DNA of 64,000 nucleotides from the NCBI RefSeq assembly GCF_001905545.1, contig NZ_LIPD01000010.1, positions 248,001-312,000 on the forward strand. The letters are read 5' to 3'. Source of the DNA: Streptomyces sp. CB02056. Lineage in GTDB: Bacteria; Actinomycetota; Actinomycetes; Streptomycetales; Streptomycetaceae. This document shows positions 44,400-53,850 of this stretch, one piece after another. The notes under the pieces are model-generated. The model had not been told where the DNA came from. It searched no databases and saw nothing but the letters and a program-made list of their open reading frames with translations. Every line of letters begins with the position of its first letter. Position 1 is the first letter of the stretch. The position numbers and the translations under genes are program-made.

Positions 44400-45074
44400 T
44401 CACAGACCGGTGCGGCCGGGAACGACCAGTCCCGTCTCGTAGGCGAGGACGGCGGCCTGGGTGCGGTCCCGCAACTGGAGCTTCTGCAGGATGCTGCCCA
44501 TGTGCGTCTTGACGGTCTGCTCGGCGACGACGAGTTCGGCGGCGATCTCCGCGTTGGACAGGCCCCGGGCCACCAGCGTGAGCACCTCGGTCTCGCGGTT
44601 GGTGAGGATGTCGATCCGCACCCGGGCGGACGGCTTCGCCGAGCCGCCCAGCCGGGCGAACTCCTCGATGAGCCGCTTGGTGAGCCCGGGTGACAACAGC
44701 GCGTCCCCGGCGGCCACGACGCGTACCGCCTCGGCCAGTTGGACCCCGGAGGCGTCCTTGAGGAGGAACCCGCCGGCGCCGGCGCGCAGCGCCTCGTACA
44801 CGTACTCGTCGAGGTCGAAGGTGGTCAGGACGAGGACCCTGGTCGACAGGCCGGCCTGCCCGGTGATCCGGCGGGTGGCCTCGATGCCGTTCAGCCCGGG
44901 CATCCGGATGTCCATCACGATCACGTCGGGGCGCAGCTCCTCGGCCTTGGCCACCGCGTCCAGGCCGTCCACGGCGGTCGCGATCACCTCGATGCCGGGC
45001 TGGGCGCCGAGGAGCACCGAGAAGGCCTCACGGACCATCGCCTGGTCGTCGGCGATCATCACTCGGATCGTCAT
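44400..45074 (-). CDS. LuxR/NarL-family response regulator
   Basis: 224 residues. Receiver domain residues 1-120 with acidic pocket IADDQ, phospho-acceptor D in DVIVMDIRMPG, switch Thr in VLTTFD and Lys in LLKDAS. The C-terminal LuxR helix-turn-helix is LTNRETEVLTLVARGLSNAEIAAELVVAEQTVKTHMGSILQKL. The ATG overlaps the kinase stop (ATGA, 45071-45074). A shared promoter block suggests that it controls its own operon and the membrane hydrolase. Confidence 0.93.
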   Translation of the reverse strand: MTIRVMIADDQAMVREAFSVLLGAQPGIEVIATAVDGLDAVAKAEELRPDVIVMDIRMPGLNGIEATRRITGQAGLSTRVLVLTTFDLDEYVYEALRAGAGGFLLKDASGVQLAEAVRVVAAGDALLSPGLTKRLIEEFARLGGSAKPSARVRIDILTNRETEVLTLVARGLSNAEIAAELVVAEQTVKTHMGSILQKLQLRDRTQAAVLAYETGLVVPGRTGL

Positions 45075-46390
45075 GCGGTCTGTTCCCTGTCTGTCCGGAC
45101 GGCCGGGGCGGCGGGCACCGGCAGCAGCGCGGCGACCTCGTAGCCGCCGTCGGGGGCGGGGCCGGCGGAGAACTCCCCGCCGAGCATCGCGGCACGTTCG
45201 CGCATGCCCAGGAGGCCGTGCCCGGCTCCCGGCGAGGGCCCGGCGGCCGAGGTGCCGGGCCCGTTGCGGATCCGCAGCCGCAGGGCGGTTTCGGTGTACG
45301 CCAGCTCGACGCGGGCCGAGCCGCCCGGGGCGTGGCGCAGCGTGTTGCTGAGCGCCTCCTGCACGATGCGGTAGGCCGACAGCTCCACGCCCTCGGGCAG
45401 CGGGCGGCGTGTCCCGGAGACCACCGCCCGCACGTCGAGCCCGGCCGCGCGCACCCCGGCGAGCAGGTCGTCGAGCCGCTCCAGGGTGGGCTGCGGAGCC
45501 TCGGGAGCACGCCCGCCGGGGTGGTCCTCGGACCGCAGCACGCCGAGGAGGCGGCGCAGCTCGGTCAGTCCCTCCAGGGCGCCCGCGCGGATGTCGGCCA
45601 GCGCCGCGACGAGTTCCCGGGGCGGGGCCGCGACCCGGTACGGCGCGGCCTCGGCCTGGATGGAGATGACGGACATGTGGTGGGCGACCACGTCGTGCAA
45701 CTCGCGCGCGATACGGGCGCGCTCCTCCAGGACGGTGCGGTGCGCCCGTTCCTGGGCGAGGGCCCGCTCCTGCTCCGCGAGCCGGACGCGGACCTCCCGC
45801 GTCCGGCGCACCCCGGTCGCGGCGGCCGCGACGAGGGCGAACAGCACCAGCACGATCACCGTGAAGTACCAGGGCCCGATCCGCCCGCCCGCCAGCTGCA
45901 GACCCAGCAGCAGCGCGGTGCTCAGCCCCACCGTCTCGGCCGTCACCCGCGGCGGGTTGCGCAGCGCGACCAGGAACGACAGTCCGGCCTGCACGGCCCA
46001 CGCCCATCCCGTGTAGGGCGCGAATGGCGGGTACAGCGAGAAGACCGGCAGCGTCACCAGCGAGAGCCACCAGGCCGGCAGCGGTCGGCGCAGCGCCGGT
46101 ACGAGAAGCGCGGCGTGGAGCATCCCGAGCGGCCGCAGCGGGATGTCCTCGGTGGCGGAGACGGCCGCGAAGACCGCCACCATGACGACCGCACCGTGCG
46201 GCAGCCACCTCAGCGGTCCCGGCCCGCTCATGGGCGGCATGGGCTGCGGGGCCAGGGTGAACAGATCCTTCCGCACGGTGCGCAGCGCCGCGCGCACCGG
46301 CCGCCGCCCAGTCCTGTCCATGCGGACAGTATTGTCCGGTTCGTCCACCGGACGGCCGCGGCCGGGGTGCTCAGCGGTTCGGACGCTCAC
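45071..46390 (-). CDS. Two-component sensor histidine kinase (HisKA_3, NarL partner)
   Basis: About 439 residues from GTG 46390, which follows GAGGAAGG; ATG 46321 and GTG 46423 are alternatives. Five or six membrane segments (residues ~55-200) form a small sensor region, followed by a coiled coil, the HisKA_3 box ARIARELHDVVAHHMSVI (phospho-His in LHD) and an HATPase with EALSNTLRHA and GHGLLGMRERAAMLGG. An imperfect palindrome CGGACAGTATTGTCCG lies at 46323-46338. The signal is unknown; the layout is like DesK/LiaS-type envelope sensors. Confidence 0.9.
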   Translation of the reverse strand: MSVRTAEHPGRGRPVDEPDNTVRMDRTGRRPVRAALRTVRKDLFTLAPQPMPPMSGPGPLRWLPHGAVVMVAVFAAVSATEDIPLRPLGMLHAALLVPALRRPLPAWWLSLVTLPVFSLYPPFAPYTGWAWAVQAGLSFLVALRNPPRVTAETVGLSTALLLGLQLAGGRIGPWYFTVIVLVLFALVAAAATGVRRTREVRVRLAEQERALAQERAHRTVLEERARIARELHDVVAHHMSVISIQAEAAPYRVAAPPRELVAALADIRAGALEGLTELRRLLGVLRSEDHPGGRAPEAPQPTLERLDDLLAGVRAAGLDVRAVVSGTRRPLPEGVELSAYRIVQEALSNTLRHAPGGSARVELAYTETALRLRIRNGPGTSAAGPSPGAGHGLLGMRERAAMLGGEFSAGPAPDGGYEVAALLPVPAAPAVRTDREQTA

Positions 46391-46449
46391 GGTGCCTTCC
46401 TCGGCCGGGGTGCATTCGGTCACCAGGCTACGGAGCGGACCGGCCGACC

Positions 46450-46495
46450 GGCCTCCCGCTGCGGAGCCGTCCTCGGCCTGGCTCTCAGGTATGAG
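46450..46495 (-). promoter_or_regulatory. Conserved block upstream of the two-component operon
   Basis: Same elements as at 44281: GGCCTCCC, four bases, CGGAGCC, eleven bases, GGCTCTCAGGTA. It is about 60-105 bases upstream of the GTG start. Likely promoter plus autoregulatory site. Confidence 0.6.
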
Positions 46496-46585
46496 GCGGC
46501 ACCCGCGCCGACCGCGCCCGCCGGTGCCGAAGGCCGCCGGACACCGGGAAGCGGGGCAACCCCGTGGGCGCGGACCAGACGTGGC

Positions 46586-46622
46586 GCCCTACCGGGCGGC
46601 GGCTCCCCGTCTCCGGTAGGGC
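46586..46622. promoter_or_regulatory. Hairpin in the divergent region before the surface-protein gene
   Basis: GCCCTACCGG (46586-46595) and its exact complement (46613-46622) with a 17-base loop. It lies in the 378-base gap between the kinase and the large repeat protein. It could be a leader structure or operator. No clear -10/-35 pair is seen nearby. Confidence 0.35.
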
Positions 46623-46768
46623 ATGCGACTGATTTCCCGGCCCTTCCGCGTCTGCCTGTCGGGCGTGTGCCCGTCGGCGGGTGAGCGTGGGGCCGTCGTG
46701 ACTCATCGACCGATCGACGTTCCAGGGGCCACCCGGTCCGATCGGCCGGGACGGAGGGCTGGTTCGCC

Positions 46769-49700
46769 ATGGTTCGGACGTGGTCGGAATTTCGACGGAG
46801 ACGGTGCGCGCCCTTCGTGGCCGCACTGCTGACCTGGGGACTGGTGGCGCTGGCCGCGCCGCCGGTGGCCGCGGCCGATCCGGGCCCGGCCGACCGGACA
46901 CCCGCGGCTGCCCGGGCCGCGTCGCCCGCGCCGGTTGCGCAGGCTTCGCCGCAGACGGTCCCGGCCGCGTTGCCCGCGTCCGTGCCGCCGACGGTTCCGT
47001 CCGCGTCGTCCGCGTCGCCCGCGGCCGTGTCTCCCGCGTCCGTGCCGCCGACCGTTCCGGCCGTGTCTCCCGCGTCCGCGTCTCCGGCGTCCGTGCCGCA
47101 GGCGGTTCCGTCCGTGCCGTCCGCGTCCGTGTCCCCCGCGTCCGCGCCGGTGGCACCGCGGACGGATCGCGCCGCGGACGTCGTCGACGTGACGACCAAC
47201 ATCGCCGGGCCGACCAGCGGGTACGCGGGCCAGGAGTTTACCTACACGGTGACCATGAGCAACAACACGCTGACCGCGGCCGACGGAGCGCCGTTCACCG
47301 TGACGCTGCCGGCCGCCGCGACGCATGTGGCGGCGAGCTGCTCGGCCGCCGCCGGTGCCGCCTGCCCCGGCTCGCTGGCCGTGTCGGACAGCCAGGTCTC
47401 GGGCACGGCGGTGAGCCTGCCGCACCTCGGGGTGCTGACGCTGACCGTGACCGGCCGCTTCGGCGCCCCCTCGCCGTCGTCGGTGACGGCGTCCTCCCAC
47501 ATCGACCCGCCGCCGGGGGCCACGGACTCGGACCCGAGCTCCAACGACAGCTCGGTCAGCACGACGATCAGCAACCAGATGAGCCTGCGGGTCACCAAGT
47601 CCCAGTCGGCGACCACGATCCTGCCGGGCCAGCCGAACACCTACACGGTGACGTTCGGCAACGAGGGCAGGGGCTGGGCGGACGGCTCGACGATCCGCGA
47701 CTACATGAGCGCGTCGAAGTCGCTGTACACGTCGTACGCCGTGCACATCGTGTCCTGCGACGGCACCGGCGGTGCGAGCTGCCCGTCGTTCATCACGGAC
47801 ACCACGGCCAACAACAGCACCATGATCTTCTCCGGCGTGATCGGTGCGTTCCCGCCGGGCGCGACGCTGACGGTGGTGATGACGGTGGACCCGTCCGGTC
47901 CGGTGCCGGCATGCTCCTCGTCACAGACCGCCGACATCGTCGGCAACACCGCCAACATCTTCGCGCCGAACGGTGTGACCAACACCCTGTCCAACCAGGC
48001 GTACGTCTCGGCGACCGGCCTCACCCCGGGCCAGTGCCCGCAGACGAACATCTCCGTCACCAAGACGCAGAGCAACCCGCAGATCCTGCCGGGCATGCCC
48101 AACACGTACACGGTCACCTACCAGAACAACGGCCCGATCGCGGCGGACGGCGCGACCATCCGCGACTACCTGACCTCGTTGAACCAGTACTTCACCTCCT
48201 ACGCCGTGCACATCGTGTCCTGTGACGGCACCGGTGGGGTGAGCTGCCCGTCGTTCGTCCAGGACACCACGGCCGGCAACAACACGATGGTCTACTCCGG
48301 AGCGTTGGGAGCGTTCCCGCCCGGAGCCAAGCTGACCATCGTCATGACGGTCGACCCGTCGGGTACGCCCACCACGTGCAGCAGCAATCCGACGGCCGAC
48401 ATCGTCGGCAACACCGCACAGCTGTTCACCGTCTCCCCCCTGGTCAACACCGGCAACAACACGGCGACGACCAGCGCGACCGGGCTGACACCCGAGCCCT
48501 GTCCGCGGACGAGCATCTCCGTCACCAAGACGCAGGCGAACACGGTGATCCTGCCGGGCAAGCCCAACACGTACACGATCACGTACGAGAACAGGGGCCC
48601 GAACCCGGCGGACGGGTCCTTGATCCGGGACTACCTCAGTTCGTCGACGACCCTCTTCCGCTCGTACGCCGTGCACATCGTGTCCTGCGACGGCACCGGA
48701 GGCGCGTCCTGCCCGTCGTTCATCACCGACACCACGATCGCCTACAACGCGCCGGTCTACTCCGGCACGGTGGGCGCGTTCCCGCCCGGTGCCAGGCTGA
48801 CCGTCGTCCTGACCCTGGACCCGGCCGACCCGACCCCGTTGGCGGCCTGCCCGAGCACCGCGACGATCGTCGCCAACAACGCGGACTTCTTCGTCGCGTC
48901 GCCGCTGGTCAACACCGGCAACAGCTCCGCCTCCACCACGGCGACGGCTCCGTGCGCGGACATCGCCGTCAACAAGGCGGTGGAGCCGGCCGCGGTGCAG
49001 GCCGGGCAGGCCGTCACCTACACGATCAAGGTCTCCAACGCGTCACCGCAGACGGCGAGGTCGGTGGAGTTCTCCGACCCGCTGCCCCCGGCCACCGCCT
49101 TCGAGTACGGCTCGGCGACCTGCGTGGCGAACTCCGCCGCCTCGGCGTGCGGCCCGGTGGTGTTCGACCCGGCGACCCGCACCGTGACGTCCACGATCCC
49201 GCAGATCAGCGGCGGCGGGGACTACGTCACCATCACCGTCACCGGCACCGCCGGACCGGTCCCCGGCACCTACCCCAACACCGCGACGGCCCGGTCCTCC
49301 ACTGGCCCCGACGCGTTCCTCGACGCCATCCCCGCCTCGAACGAGAGCACCGTCTCGCTCCAGGTCTTCAACACGGCCTCCACCATCACCGTCGTCAAGC
49401 AGCTCACGGGCCTGCCCGCCGGCGGCCTGCCGTCGCCGCTCACCTTCAGCGGAACGGTCACCTGCGGTACCCAGGAACCGCAGACCTGGTCGGTCACCGT
49501 CCCGGCCGGAGCGACCGCCGCCACCGCCGCGCCGCTCGCCTTCTACGACGGCCAGCGGTGCACCATCACCGAGAACCCGCCGCCGACCCCGCCCGGCGGC
49601 CTGCACTACACCGGCCCGACGGTGATCAACCCCTCCGTCATCGACAGCCTCGGACCGCAGGCCGACCAGCGGGTCGTCAGCTCCACCCCGCTGGGCACCA

Positions 49701-51313
49701 ACGCCGAACTGAGCCTCAGCAAGCAGGTCGACCGGGCCACCGCGACCACCGGAGACACCGTCACCTACACCTACGAGGTCGCCAACACCGGCACCGTCCC
49801 GGTCACCGGCGTGACGGTCGACGAGAGCGTCTTCACGGGCAGCGGCACCAAACCCGTCCCCATCTGCCGGAGCACCGACCTCGCCCCCGCCGCCACCACG
49901 ACCTGCACGGCCACCTACACCGTCACCGCGCAGGACGTGACCGCCGGATCGATCACCAACACCGCCACCGCGACGGCCACCGCGGCCACCGGACCGGACC
50001 CGGTGAGCAACGAGGCCACCGCCACCGTGCGCACCGTCACCGCGCCCGGCGTCACGCTCGCCAAGAGCGTCACCCCGGGCACCGTCGACCGGGCCGGCAC
50101 CGCCGTGTCCTACTCCTTCACCGTCACCAACACCGGTGGCGTCCCCCTCACCGACGTGCACGTCGACGAGACCGCGTTCACCGGCTCCGGCGGCGCGCCA
50201 CTGGTCGACTGCCCGGCCGCCGCGCTCACCCTGGCACCGGGCGGCTCCGTGGTCTGCACCGCCGCCTACACCACCACCCAGGCCGACATCGACGCCGGCC
50301 GGATCACCAACGCCGCCACCGCCACCGGCCGGGCGCCCGCCGGGTTCGACAGCCCCGTCTCCGCCGAGGCCCGCGCCACCGTCACCGCACCAGCCGCTCC
50401 CGCGCTCACCCTCACCAAGACCGCGGGCCCCGCCGACACGCCGCTGGCCGAAGGCGCCACGGTGACCTACCGGTTCCTCGCCACCAACACCGGCAACGTC
50501 ACCCTCACCGGACTCGACGTCCAGGAGACCGCGTTCGACGGCCACGGCACCCCGCCCACCGCCTCCTGCCCGCCCGAGGCCGGCTCCGTCGCCCCGGGCG
50601 TCGCCATCGCCTGCACCGCCACCTACACCGTCACCGCGGCCGACGTCGACGCCGGCCGGATCACCAACACCGCCACCGCGAGCGCCACCGACCCCGGCGG
50701 CCGGACCGTGCGCGCCGAAGCCGCCACCGCCGTCTTCCCGGCCCGGGCCACCCCGGCCCTGACCCTGGTGAAGACCGCTTCCCCGGCCGTCGTCCACCAG
50801 GCGGGCGACACCGTCCACTACACCTTCACCACCACCAACACCGGCAACGTCGCCCTCACCGACGTGACCGTGACCGAAACCGCGTTCGACGGCCACGGCA
50901 CCCCGCTGACACCCGACTGCCCGCCGGCCGACACCGCCCGACTGCTCCCCGGCGGGCAGGTGACCTGCACCGCTGACTACACCGTCACCGAGGACGACCT
51001 GCGGGAGAACCTGATCGAGAACACCGCGACCGCCTCCGGCCACGCGCCCGGCGGTGCGACCGTCACCTCGCCCGAGTCGACCGCCCAGGTGGCCGTGGAG
51101 CCGACCGGCGCCGTCCCGCCCGCACCGCCGACTCCGCCGAAGCCCGGCCCGCACCACCCCCGGCCGCACCACCCCCGGCCGCACCACCCCGGGCCGCACC
51201 ACCCCGAACTCGCGCAGTCCGGCACGGCCACCGTGTCCGTGCTCGGGTACGCGGCACTGATCCTGCTCGCCGGAACCTCCCTGGTCCTGTCGGTGAGAAG
51301 GCGCCGCCGCTGA
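46769..51313 (+). CDS. Large repeat-containing surface protein (DUF11/DUF5979/DUF7507-type), C-terminal anchor
   Basis: 1514 residues. Signal peptide 1-35; Ala/Ser/Val/Pro low-complexity stalk ~36-135 from a repetitive GTCC-rich tract; a DUF11-like domain ~145-270; three near-identical tandem units of ~145 residues (about 270-730), each with YAVHIVSCDGTGG..SCPSF; another DUF11-like unit; a DUF5979-like domain near 870-960; four ~115-residue units (ADIDAGRITN/ADVDAGRITN) to ~1450; then PHHPRPHHPRPHHPGPHHP, LAQSG, a membrane helix and RRRRR. The end resembles a sortase signal with LAQSG in place of LAxTG, so wall anchoring is uncertain. GGACGGAGGG precedes the ATG. Probable adhesin or wall-associated fibre. 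Confidence 0.88.
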   Translation: MVRTWSEFRRRRCAPFVAALLTWGLVALAAPPVAAADPGPADRTPAAARAASPAPVAQASPQTVPAALPASVPPTVPSASSASPAAVSPASVPPTVPAVSPASASPASVPQAVPSVPSASVSPASAPVAPRTDRAADVVDVTTNIAGPTSGYAGQEFTYTVTMSNNTLTAADGAPFTVTLPAAATHVAASCSAAAGAACPGSLAVSDSQVSGTAVSLPHLGVLTLTVTGRFGAPSPSSVTASSHIDPPPGATDSDPSSNDSSVSTTISNQMSLRVTKSQSATTILPGQPNTYTVTFGNEGRGWADGSTIRDYMSASKSLYTSYAVHIVSCDGTGGASCPSFITDTTANNSTMIFSGVIGAFPPGATLTVVMTVDPSGPVPACSSSQTADIVGNTANIFAPNGVTNTLSNQAYVSATGLTPGQCPQTNISVTKTQSNPQILPGMPNTYTVTYQNNGPIAADGATIRDYLTSLNQYFTSYAVHIVSCDGTGGVSCPSFVQDTTAGNNTMVYSGALGAFPPGAKLTIVMTVDPSGTPTTCSSNPTADIVGNTAQLFTVSPLVNTGNNTATTSATGLTPEPCPRTSISVTKTQANTVILPGKPNTYTITYENRGPNPADGSLIRDYLSSSTTLFRSYAVHIVSCDGTGGASCPSFITDTTIAYNAPVYSGTVGAFPPGARLTVVLTLDPADPTPLAACPSTATIVANNADFFVASPLVNTGNSSASTTATAPCADIAVNKAVEPAAVQAGQAVTYTIKVSNASPQTARSVEFSDPLPPATAFEYGSATCVANSAASACGPVVFDPATRTVTSTIPQISGGGDYVTITVTGTAGPVPGTYPNTATARSSTGPDAFLDAIPASNESTVSLQVFNTASTITVVKQLTGLPAGGLPSPLTFSGTVTCGTQEPQTWSVTVPAGATAATAAPLAFYDGQRCTITENPPPTPPGGLHYTGPTVINPSVIDSLGPQADQRVVSSTPLGTNAELSLSKQVDRATATTGDTVTYTYEVANTGTVPVTGVTVDESVFTGSGTKPVPICRSTDLAPAATTTCTATYTVTAQDVTAGSITNTATATATAATGPDPVSNEATATVRTVTAPGVTLAKSVTPGTVDRAGTAVSYSFTVTNTGGVPLTDVHVDETAFTGSGGAPLVDCPAAALTLAPGGSVVCTAAYTTTQADIDAGRITNAATATGRAPAGFDSPVSAEARATVTAPAAPALTLTKTAGPADTPLAEGATVTYRFLATNTGNVTLTGLDVQETAFDGHGTPPTASCPPEAGSVAPGVAIACTATYTVTAADVDAGRITNTATASATDPGGRTVRAEAATAVFPARATPALTLVKTASPAVVHQAGDTVHYTFTTTNTGNVALTDVTVTETAFDGHGTPLTPDCPPADTARLLPGGQVTCTADYTVTEDDLRENLIENTATASGHAPGGATVTSPESTAQVAVEPTGAVPPAPPTPPKPGPHHPRPHHPRPHHPGPHHPELAQSGTATVSVLGYAALILLAGTSLVLSVRRRRR

Positions 51314-51333
51314 CGACGGCCGTCCCGCAGGCC

Positions 51334-51366
51334 ACGGCGCCCGCCCCGTTCCGGGGCGGGCGCCGT
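51334..51366. terminator. Bidirectional terminator
   Basis: Perfect 15-bp stem ACGGCGCCCGCCCCG (51334-51348) with loop TTC, between the convergent surface-protein and CapA genes. Confidence 0.8.
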
Positions 51367-51399
51367 CGTTTCGCCGTCACCGTCGGACCCGCCGTCCCT

Positions 51400-52590
51400 T
51401 CAGGGGGCCATGGTGAGCCCGGCCGAGGCGCCGTCGCGGCTCAGGACGACCGACCGGATGTGGTCGAGGGCCCGGGTGTAGTCGGCGCGGTCCGGGGCGT
51501 GGCGGAGGGCCTCGGTCAGGTCGAGGACCCGGTAGGGCGGGCCGAGGTCGGTCAGCTGCGGGAGGAACTCGGCCTTGGTGACGGTCCATCGTTGCCCGGG
51601 CCCGGGCGGCGGGGAGAAGGTGAAGCGGGCGATCGAGCTCCAGTTCCCCCGGGGGTCCTCCGCGCCGGTGGGGTTGAACATGTGGCCGGCGAGCTGGTCG
51701 CCCATGCCGTAGACCGTCCAGGTGTCGTTGATCTTCTCGTAGGCCTGCGGGATGTGAGCGTGGGTGCCGAGGACCAGGTCGATGTCGGGCCGGCCGGGGC
51801 TCTGCTCGGCGGCCAGGTCGCGGGCGAGCGCGAGCTGCCGCTCGTCCGGGGTGTCCTGCCACTCGGTGCCCCAGTGGAGGCTCACCACCACGATGTCCGC
51901 GCCGCGCTCGCGGGCGGCCCGGGCGTCGGTGAGGATCCGCTCCCGGTCGATGAGGTTGACCGCCCAGGGCCGGTCCTTCGGCAGGGGGATGCCGTTGGTG
52001 CCGTAGGTGTAGGCGAGCTGGGCCACCGTGGCGCCGCCCGCCGTGAGCGTCGTGGGGCTGCCCGCCTCGTCGGCGCTGCGCGCGGAGCCCGTGTGCTTCA
52101 GGCCGACGGCGTCCATGGCGTCGAGCGTGCGCCGGATGCCGTCCGGGCCGCCGTCGAGCGTGTGGTTGGAGGCGGTGTCGCAGGAGGTGTAGCCGGTGTC
52201 CTTGAGCGCCTGGGCGACCTGGGGTGGCGAGATGAACGACGGGTAGCCGGTGAACGGCCCGCCGTCGGCGCCGTACACCGTCTCCATGTGGCAGATGGCC
52301 AGGTCGGCGGCGCTGATGACGGGTTTGACCCCGGCGAGCATCCGGGTGAAGTCGTAACCGCTGCCCCCGGCGTCCTCCCTGGCCTGCTGGATGATCTCCG
52401 TGTGCGGCAGGACGTCCCCGGTCGCGACGAGGGTGAACGCCCGCGGCCCCGCCGGGGTGGGCGCGGCCGGGGAGCTCGGATCGCGGGGGGTCGACGGCGC
52501 GGGCTGCCGTTCCTGCGGTGACCCGCAGCCGGTGAGGGAGAGCAGCAGGGCGGTGGCGGCTGTGAGGATCTCTCGGCAGGCAAATCGCAT
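51400..52590 (-). CDS. CapA-family lipoprotein
   Basis: 396 residues from ATG 52590. Lipobox LLLSLTGC near residue 22, then a Pro-rich linker and a calcineurin-like CapA domain: LVATGDVLPH, DLAICHMET, NHTLDGG (the N-H motif), VVVSLHWGTEW and VLGTHAHIPQ. The family was named for poly-gamma-glutamate synthesis, but most actinobacterial members are of unknown function; a metallophosphatase-like envelope role is likely. It is convergent with the surface protein. Confidence 0.88.
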   Translation of the reverse strand: MRFACREILTAATALLLSLTGCGSPQERQPAPSTPRDPSSPAAPTPAGPRAFTLVATGDVLPHTEIIQQAREDAGGSGYDFTRMLAGVKPVISAADLAICHMETVYGADGGPFTGYPSFISPPQVAQALKDTGYTSCDTASNHTLDGGPDGIRRTLDAMDAVGLKHTGSARSADEAGSPTTLTAGGATVAQLAYTYGTNGIPLPKDRPWAVNLIDRERILTDARAARERGADIVVVSLHWGTEWQDTPDERQLALARDLAAEQSPGRPDIDLVLGTHAHIPQAYEKINDTWTVYGMGDQLAGHMFNPTGAEDPRGNWSSIARFTFSPPPGPGQRWTVTKAEFLPQLTDLGPPYRVLDLTEALRHAPDRADYTRALDHIRSVVLSRDGASAGLTMAP

Positions 52591-52794
52591 GGTCGGCTCG
52601 TCCCACGATCGGCGGGTATGACGAATCCGACTATGCGAGTCGTGGACGGGCCGCCGTGGAACCCGCGCCCTGGGATCACCCGACGGGGCCACCGACCCGT
52701 CGGCGGGCACGGACGGGCGCGGAGGGGCGCGGACGGGCGTGGACGGGCGGGTGCGCGGGGTGGCGCGGGGCCGCGCACCCGCTCGGCGGGCGGG

Positions 52795-53850
52795 TCAGAA
52801 GGTGACGGCCTTCAGGTAGCTGCTTTCGCCGCGCGGACCGGCCAGGTAGAGGGTGTGGCCGTCGGGGCCGAGGGCGGCGGTGCCGACGCCGTCCAGGCCG
52901 AAGCCGGTGAGGTCGGCGGCCGGGAGGGCGGTGTTGGTGGCGGTGTCGTAGGCCAGCACGGTGGCGGAGGGCTTCCAGCCGTCCTTGAGGACGAACAGGC
53001 GGCCGCCGTCCGGGGAGACCGCCACCAGGTGGGTGTCGGCGGAGGTGGCCGGGCCACCGAGGGTGAAGGCGGTGCGGGACGTGTCGGTGAACGGGTCGAG
53101 CTCGTAGCCGGAGCCCTGGGCGGCCCGGCTGCCGAGGGCGTAGAGGCGGGTGCCCTCCGGGGAGGCGGTGACCTCGGTCGCGGCGGCGAGCGGCTGGACG
53201 GTGCGGGTGACGGTCGGGACGGGAGAGGTCAGGTCGAGGTGGACGACGCCCGCGCCGGTGGCGACGTAGGCGTCGGCGCCGCCGTTGTGGAGGGCGATCC
53301 CGTCGACGTCGGGGTCGCCCAGCGGGACGGCGCCGGTGAAGGAACGGGTGAAGGTGTCGAAGACCAGCACCCGGCCGGGGCCGGCGGTGCCCTGCTGGGT
53401 CACGAACACCCGGGAGCCGTCGGCGCTGACGGCGAGTGCGCGCGGGCGGTCGACGGGCGTGCGGGACAGCACGGTGTTCGTGGCGAGGTCGACGACCAGC
53501 AGCTGCTCGGCGGCGAGGACGTAGATCCGGTTGCCGTCGGGGCTGAGGGCGGGCCGGCCGGCGGTGCCGTCCTGGCTGAGCAGGGTCTGCGCCACGACCG
53601 TGCGGGTGCGGGTGTCGACGGTGCGCAGGAGGGTGGGGTAGCCGGTGCCGACGTGGTCCTCGGCGACGACGTAGGCGCGGTTGCCGTCGGAGCTGACGGC
53701 GATGCCGAGCGCCCGCCAGCCGACGGCGGTGTCGGCGGTGTGGGCGGTGCCGGTGGTGCCGGCCGTGGCGCCGGCCGGCACGGCGCACAGGAGCGTGACT
53801 GATGCCGCGAGGGCGGTGGTCCAACGAGCCGTACCCGTAAGCGAGTTCAT
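52795..53850 (-). CDS. Secreted seven-bladed-type beta-propeller protein (YVTN/lactonase-like)
   Basis: 351 residues. Signal peptide 1-31 (ALAASVTLLCAVPAGATA). Repeated blades carry SxDGxRxYV motifs: SSDGNRAYVV, SPDGNRIYVL, SADGSRVFVT, SPEGTRLYAL, SPDGGRLFVL, GPDGHTLYLA. Such propellers bind or hydrolyse diverse ligands; no lactonase catalytic set is evident, so binding protein is as likely. A DasR-like palindrome lies 105 bases upstream. It is followed by a 200-base gap to the CapA start, in the same direction. Confidence 0.82.
   Translation of the reverse strand: MNSLTGTARWTTALAASVTLLCAVPAGATAGTTGTAHTADTAVGWRALGIAVSSDGNRAYVVAEDHVGTGYPTLLRTVDTRTRTVVAQTLLSQDGTAGRPALSPDGNRIYVLAAEQLLVVDLATNTVLSRTPVDRPRALAVSADGSRVFVTQQGTAGPGRVLVFDTFTRSFTGAVPLGDPDVDGIALHNGGADAYVATGAGVVHLDLTSPVPTVTRTVQPLAAATEVTASPEGTRLYALGSRAAQGSGYELDPFTDTSRTAFTLGGPATSADTHLVAVSPDGGRLFVLKDGWKPSATVLAYDTATNTALPAADLTGFGLDGVGTAALGPDGHTLYLAGPRGESSYLKAVTF

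Noticed and set aside
46940..47165. Repeated GTCC/CCGCG tract considered as a regulatory or CRISPR-like repeat
   Set aside because: It is in frame inside the surface-protein gene and encodes an Ala/Ser/Val/Pro stalk.
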